A stretch of DNA of 9,591 nt from Bacteroidota bacterium (GTDB lineage Bacteria; Bacteroidota; Bacteroidia; Bacteroidales; B39-G9): positions 1 to 9,591 of the forward strand of contig JAUVJB010000113.1 of the NCBI GenBank assembly GCA_030592465.1, given 5' to 3'. The notes beneath the pieces were generated by a model, which was not told where the DNA came from, did not search any database, and saw only the letters and a program-made list of their open reading frames with translations. Position 1 is the first letter of the stretch; each line of letters opens with the position of its first letter. The position numbers and the translations under genes are program-made. Shown one piece after another: positions 7,578 to 9,591 of this stretch.

Positions 7578-7610
7578 AAGCGATTAGCGGTTTAGAACCG
7601 CTTATCGCTT
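7578..7610. repeat. Long hairpin, 15-bp arms with a 3-nt loop
   Basis: The left arm AAGCGATTAGCGGTT (7578-7592) and right arm AACCGCTTATCGCTT (7596-7610) pair at 14 of 15 positions around the loop TAG. The only mismatch is T7585 opposite T7603. It lies 60 bases after the metH stop. It could terminate or stabilise the metH transcript, though no clear U-tract follows. It could also be a copy of a dispersed palindromic repeat. Confidence 0.65.
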
Positions 7611-7618
7611 GGTAGATT

Positions 7619-7651
7619 AAATTGTGAAATCTAAAATCTAAATTGTGAAAT
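7619..7651. repeat. Two direct copies of AAATTGTGAAAT, 21-base period
   Basis: The 12-mer AAATTGTGAAAT occurs at 7619-7630 and again at 7640-7651, with ATCTAAAATCTAAA-like DNA between. Two copies exactly two helical turns apart could be a pair of protein-binding sites, or just replication slippage in AT-rich DNA. Function unknown. Confidence 0.5.
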
Positions 7652-7707
7652 TGTTTGGCTCATAATTTGAGTCCGTCCATAAATTCGGCATTGCGAACGG
7701 AAACGAA

Positions 7708-7735
7708 GTAGAGACGCAATGCATTGCGTCTCTAC
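7708..7735. repeat. Perfect 28-base palindrome
   Basis: Left half GTAGAGACGCAATG (7708-7721) is followed directly, with no spacer, by its exact reverse complement CATTGCGTCTCTAC (7722-7735). All 14 base pairs match. A spacer-free palindrome of this length would extrude as a cruciform or fold as an RNA hairpin only with the central bases unpaired. Sequences of the form GTAGAGACGC...GCGTCTCTAC are, to my recollection, a recurrent intergenic repeat in Bacteroidetes and some cyanobacteria. Confidence 0.8.
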
Positions 7736-7738
7736 GGC

Positions 7739-7757
7739 ATTGTGTCTTCTACACAAT
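7739..7757. repeat. Small hairpin ATTGTGT-CTTCT-ACACAAT
   Basis: Perfect 7-base arms (7739-7745 and 7751-7757) flank the loop CTTCT. It sits between the 28-base palindrome and the inverted CATTGCGA-type motif. It is probably part of the same composite element. A further ATTGTGT follows at 7803-7809. Confidence 0.5.
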
Positions 7758-7761
7758 AATC

Positions 7762-7795
7762 AGATTGCTTCGGTCGTTCCTCCCTCGCAATGACG
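7762..7795. repeat. ATTGC...GCAAT dispersed-repeat-like unit
   Basis: The unit starts AGATTGCTTCGGTCG and ends CTCGCAATGACG, with outer arms ATTGC (7764-7768) and GCAAT (7787-7791). This end pattern is reminiscent of a widely scattered intergenic repeat in bacteria (GTCATTGCGAGG...GAAGCAATC). Copy number in this genome cannot be judged from one window. Confidence 0.5.
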
Positions 7796-7845
7796 GCACA
7801 TATTGTGTTTTCGTGCAGATACCATATAACAAATATTTTTTATTA

Positions 7846-7853
7846 TATCTTTG
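7846..7853 (+). promoter_or_regulatory. -7 box (TATCTTTG) of metF
   Basis: TATCTTTG matches TAnnTTTG and ends 28 bases before the metF ATG, the same spacing as for metH and cysS. No clear -33 TTTG lies 17-23 bases upstream. This supports independent transcription of metF despite its functional link with metH. Confidence 0.5.
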
Positions 7854-7881
7854 CAAAAATTAAAATTATAAAAAATTTACC

Positions 7882-8835
7882 ATGAGAGTTGTTGACCAAA
7901 TAAAAAATGCAAAAAGTACTCTTTTCTCAATTGAAATAGTTCCACCATTAAAAGGGCATGATATAAACAGGATTTATAGAATTGTTGACCCTTTAATTGA
8001 ATATAATCCTTCATTTATTAACATTACTTATCATAAAGATGAAGTTTATTACAAAAAATTAAGTACCGGATTAATTGAAAAAAAGACTGTAAGAAAACGC
8101 CCGGGTACTGTAGCCATTGGTGCAGCATTAAAAAATAAATATAATATAAATGTTGTATCGCATATTACATGCGGCGGATTTACAAAAAACGAAACCGAAA
8201 ATGCTTTAATTGATTTATCATTTCTTGGTATTAATAATTTATTTGTAATTAGAGGTGATGCAGGACCAAATGAAAAATCTTTTGTGCCCGAACAAGGCGG
8301 TCATGCTTATGCTGTCGATTTAATAAAGCAAATAACGGACATGAATAATGGTAAATATCTTGATGAAGAGTTACAAAATCCTACACATACAAACTTTTCA
8401 ATTGGTGTTGCCGGATATCCTGAAAAACATGCTGAAGCACCTAATTTAGAGACAGACTTAGAATATCTGAAACAAAAGGTTGATGCAGGTGCTGATTATA
8501 TTATTACACAAATGTTTTTTGACAATGAAAAATATTACAAGTTTGTTGACCTTTGCCGACAAAAAGATATTAATATACCAATTATTCCCGGCTTAAAACC
8601 CATCGCTTTATTAAATCAAATTAATGTATTACCTCGAATTTTTAATGTTGAAATTCCCGAAGCATTGGTTAAAGAAATTAATAAGTGCAAATCGAATAAA
8701 GAAGTAAGCCAAGTCGGTATTGAATGGACAATAGACCAATCAAAAGATTTAATTAAACACAATGTTCCTGTGTTACACTATTATACACTTGGTGCAGGTA
8801 AGGGTATTCAACAAATTGCTAAAGCAATATTTTAG
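7882..8835 (+). CDS. metF: 5,10-methylenetetrahydrofolate reductase
   Basis: Cytoplasmic flavoenzyme that reduces 5,10-methylene-THF to 5-methyl-THF, the methyl donor used by the MetH encoded just upstream. The protein has 317 residues. That is slightly longer than E. coli MetF and lacks the C-terminal SAM-binding regulatory domain of eukaryotic enzymes, so no feedback by SAM through that domain is expected. The beta-alpha barrel shows E18 in FSIEIVPP (the catalytic glutamate), ITCGGF (95-100), R124-G-D126 in VIRGDAGP (folate-binding aspartate), VAGYPEKHAEAPN (176-188) and ITQMFFDN (208-215, with Q210). The end LHYYTLGAGKG is the conserved tail of the family. It starts with ATG at 7882 without a Shine-Dalgarno sequence and stops with TAG. 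Compared with E. coli it has inserted residues at 131-172 (VPEQGGHAYA and following), which I believe is usual in Bacteroidetes MetF. Confidence 0.97.
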   Translation: MRVVDQIKNAKSTLFSIEIVPPLKGHDINRIYRIVDPLIEYNPSFINITYHKDEVYYKKLSTGLIEKKTVRKRPGTVAIGAALKNKYNINVVSHITCGGFTKNETENALIDLSFLGINNLFVIRGDAGPNEKSFVPEQGGHAYAVDLIKQITDMNNGKYLDEELQNPTHTNFSIGVAGYPEKHAEAPNLETDLEYLKQKVDAGADYIITQMFFDNEKYYKFVDLCRQKDINIPIIPGLKPIALLNQINVLPRIFNVEIPEALVKEINKCKSNKEVSQVGIEWTIDQSKDLIKHNVPVLHYYTLGAGKGIQQIAKAIF

Positions 8836-9297
8836 AAACGGTGGTGTATAAAAAGTAGTCAGTTGCAAAGCACTCATTTTTCAATTTACCATGGAGTTGA
8901 AATGGGCTATAGCCATTGATGCTAATACTAACTTGCTTATTTTTCATATATATTATTATGGGCGAATATTATTTTATTCCGTCTTATAGTCTCTATTCTA
9001 TTTAACTCTTCATCAAATTTATTAACTACTAGATTTTCCATTTTTTTAAAATTTTATTTTGTTATGCTGAAATTATTTCTATTTAATGCTGTCCATTTTA
9101 TTATGCAGGCTAACTATCTCATAGTAAAAATTCATCACAATTACTTATCTTTCCTAATTAGCTGCTAAAACTATAAAATTACAAATCTTAAACTATTTAT
9201 CAAACTTTCAGAAGATAAGATTCCTAAATTTCATCTGCTGATATTTACATTTCTCATTTTTTTTTAGTATTATTACATATAATTAAATTATTAAAAA
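8836..9297. other. Gene-free AT-rich intergenic region
   Basis: These 462 bases between metF and tatA contain no convincing gene. The longest ATG-started plus-strand frame I noted is 34 codons (9064-9168), with no recognisable motif. A near-palindrome at 8901-8917 is the only structured element I found. A run of nine T residues lies at 9257-9265. No full TAnnTTTG box precedes tatA. The closest is TATCTTTC at 9146-9153, one mismatch and far upstream. Confidence 0.6.
8901..8917. repeat. Near-palindrome around GGCTATAGCC
   Basis: GGCTATAGCC (8905-8914) is a 10-base perfect palindrome. Arms AATGG (8901-8905) and CCATT (8913-8917) extend it, so that the whole would be a perfect 16-base palindrome but for one extra G. 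Wider flanks TCAAT (8881-8885) and ATTGA (8915-8919) may add an outer stem. It could be a decayed REP-like repeat or a weak terminator for metF. No T-run follows. Confidence 0.4.
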
Positions 9298-9543
9298 ATG
9301 TTGTTTAATTTCATTTTATTATTAGGAATAATTGGCGGGCAGGAAATTCTTATAATTGCAATAATTTTATTGATATTATTTGGCGGGAAAAAAATACCTG
9401 AATTGATGAGAGGCCTCGGAAAAGGCATTAAAGAATTCAAAAAAGCAAGCTCATCGGATGATGACGAAACATCAAAACAAGCAGATGACATCTCTGACGA
9501 TGTTAATGATAACGCTCCTGACAAAGACAATAAATCAAAATAA
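9298..9543 (+). CDS. tatA: Sec-independent twin-arginine translocase subunit TatA/TatE family
   Basis: Small inner-membrane protein of 81 residues that, with TatC, forms the pore for exporting folded proteins carrying twin-arginine signals. The order is typical. A hydrophobic transmembrane segment (about 13-28) is preceded by the GGQE motif, with E16 in the polar position. The FGGKKIPEL hinge follows (28-36), then an amphipathic helix (MRGLGKGIKEFKKA, 37-50). The tail is acidic and charged (52-81), rich in D, S and K and probably disordered. The first 11 residues (MLFNFILLLGI) are hydrophobic and somewhat longer than in many homologues. The only later in-frame ATG (M37) lies after the membrane segment, so this start must be right. 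TatC is not in the window. A TatB role cannot be strictly excluded, but the length and FGGKKIPEL match TatA/E. Confidence 0.95.
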   Translation: MLFNFILLLGIIGGQEILIIAIILLILFGGKKIPELMRGLGKGIKEFKKASSSDDDETSKQADDISDDVNDNAPDKDNKSK

Positions 9544-9574
9544 TTATTACATTTTATCATACATGCTCGCTCTT

Positions 9575-9591
9575 TCGGATTTGCAATCCGA
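9575..9591. repeat. Hairpin at the right edge, TCGGATT-TGC-AATCCGA
   Basis: Perfect 7-base arms (9575-9581 and 9585-9591) flank the loop TGC, starting 31 bases after the tatA stop. The right arm ends exactly at the last base of the window, so the palindrome may continue: the bases just left of it are GCTCGCTCTT. It may be the tatA terminator or another dispersed palindromic repeat. Confidence 0.5.

Larger units (their letters stand above)
7686..7795. mobile_element. Candidate MITE/REP-like composite palindromic element
   Basis: Two related sequences face each other. The left one begins CGGCATTGCGAACGGAAACG (7686-7705). The right one, read on the minus strand from 7795, begins CGTCATTGCGAGGGAGGAAC. 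They share an exact inverted CATTGCGA (7689-7696 against 7785-7792) and a similar AACGA...AAG tail. Between them lie a perfect 28-base palindrome and a small hairpin. The right-hand motif (CATTGCGAGG...CGAAGCAATCT) resembles short palindromic repeats that I recall as scattered between genes in many bacterial genomes. No transposase is present, so any movement would be in trans. Boundaries and mobility are inferred. Confidence 0.45.
7518..7881. other. Repeat-rich intergenic region between metH and metF
   Basis: This gene-free stretch of 364 bases holds several unrelated-looking palindromes and short repeats, listed separately, in DNA visibly richer in G and C than its flanks. GTTAAATTG occurs at 7518-7526 and 7567-7575, bracketing a CCCCG...CGGGG pair (7539-7543 and 7563-7567). 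CGGCATTG occurs at 7686-7693 and 7735-7742. I see no tRNA, riboswitch or open frame of note. The mix looks like accumulated small non-autonomous repeat elements. It ends in the AT-rich metF promoter region. Confidence 0.7.

Noticed and set aside
7518..7881. CRISPR array or tRNA gene in the repeat-rich gap
   Set aside because: The repeats are different palindromes without a regular repeat-spacer pattern, and no tRNA cloverleaf elements such as GGTTCGAATCC are seen.
9146..9153. TATCTTTC as the tatA promoter
   Set aside because: It has a mismatch at the conserved G and lies about 145 bases from the start, unlike the 21-28 bases seen for the other genes.
9064..9168. 34-codon plus-strand open frame (MLKLFLFNAVHF...) in the metF-tatA gap
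   Set aside because: It is short, with no ribosome-binding or exact promoter signal and no motif. The upstream TATTTTG is one base short of the -7 consensus.
9291..9560. Minus-strand frame of 89 codons over tatA
   Set aside because: The plus-strand TatA is unmistakable; this is its complement.

Overview
The window looks like a chromosomal segment from a low-GC member of the Bacteroidota (Bacteroidetes). Three things point that way. The DNA is strongly AT-rich, and most starts lack a Shine-Dalgarno sequence. Five of seven complete genes have the -7 promoter element of that phylum (TAnnTTTG) 21-28 bases ahead of the start codon. The protein styles also fit: a KMGKS-type CysRS, a short acidic-tailed TatA, a GxxKxYYxxG-repeat exported protein and full-length cobalamin MetH.

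Layout. Positions 1-3751 hold four genes on the minus strand. Read in their direction these are: a MNT-type minimal nucleotidyltransferase (3751-3464), an exported MORN/YwqK-like repeat protein (3316-2486), cysteinyl-tRNA synthetase cysS (2445-973) and a putative PD-(D/E)xK type II restriction-endonuclease-like protein (873-19). A possible next gene starts at position 8 and runs off the left edge. At about 3750-3870 transcription diverges. The plus strand carries metH (3873-7517), metF (7882-8835) and a Tat translocase subunit gene, tatA (9298-9543). Two gene-poor stretches lie on the right side. 7518-7881 is unusually rich in palindromes and repeats. 8836-9297 is AT-rich and largely featureless, with one near-palindrome. 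The window ends inside or at the end of another hairpin.

How the genes relate. metF and metH form a biochemical pair: MetF reduces methylene-THF to 5-methyl-THF, and MetH uses its methyl group, via cobalamin, to make methionine. They are separated by 364 bases of repeat DNA, and metF has its own promoter-like box, so they are probably transcribed separately. cysS is a housekeeping gene. The nucleotidyltransferase resembles a MntA antitoxin without its HepT toxin. The endonuclease-like gene may be half of a restriction-modification locus continuing to the left.

Most of the window is ordinary core metabolism. I see no convincing evidence of a wholly new multi-gene system. The parts most worth a second look are the endonuclease-like gene at the left edge and the composite palindromic element between metH and metF.
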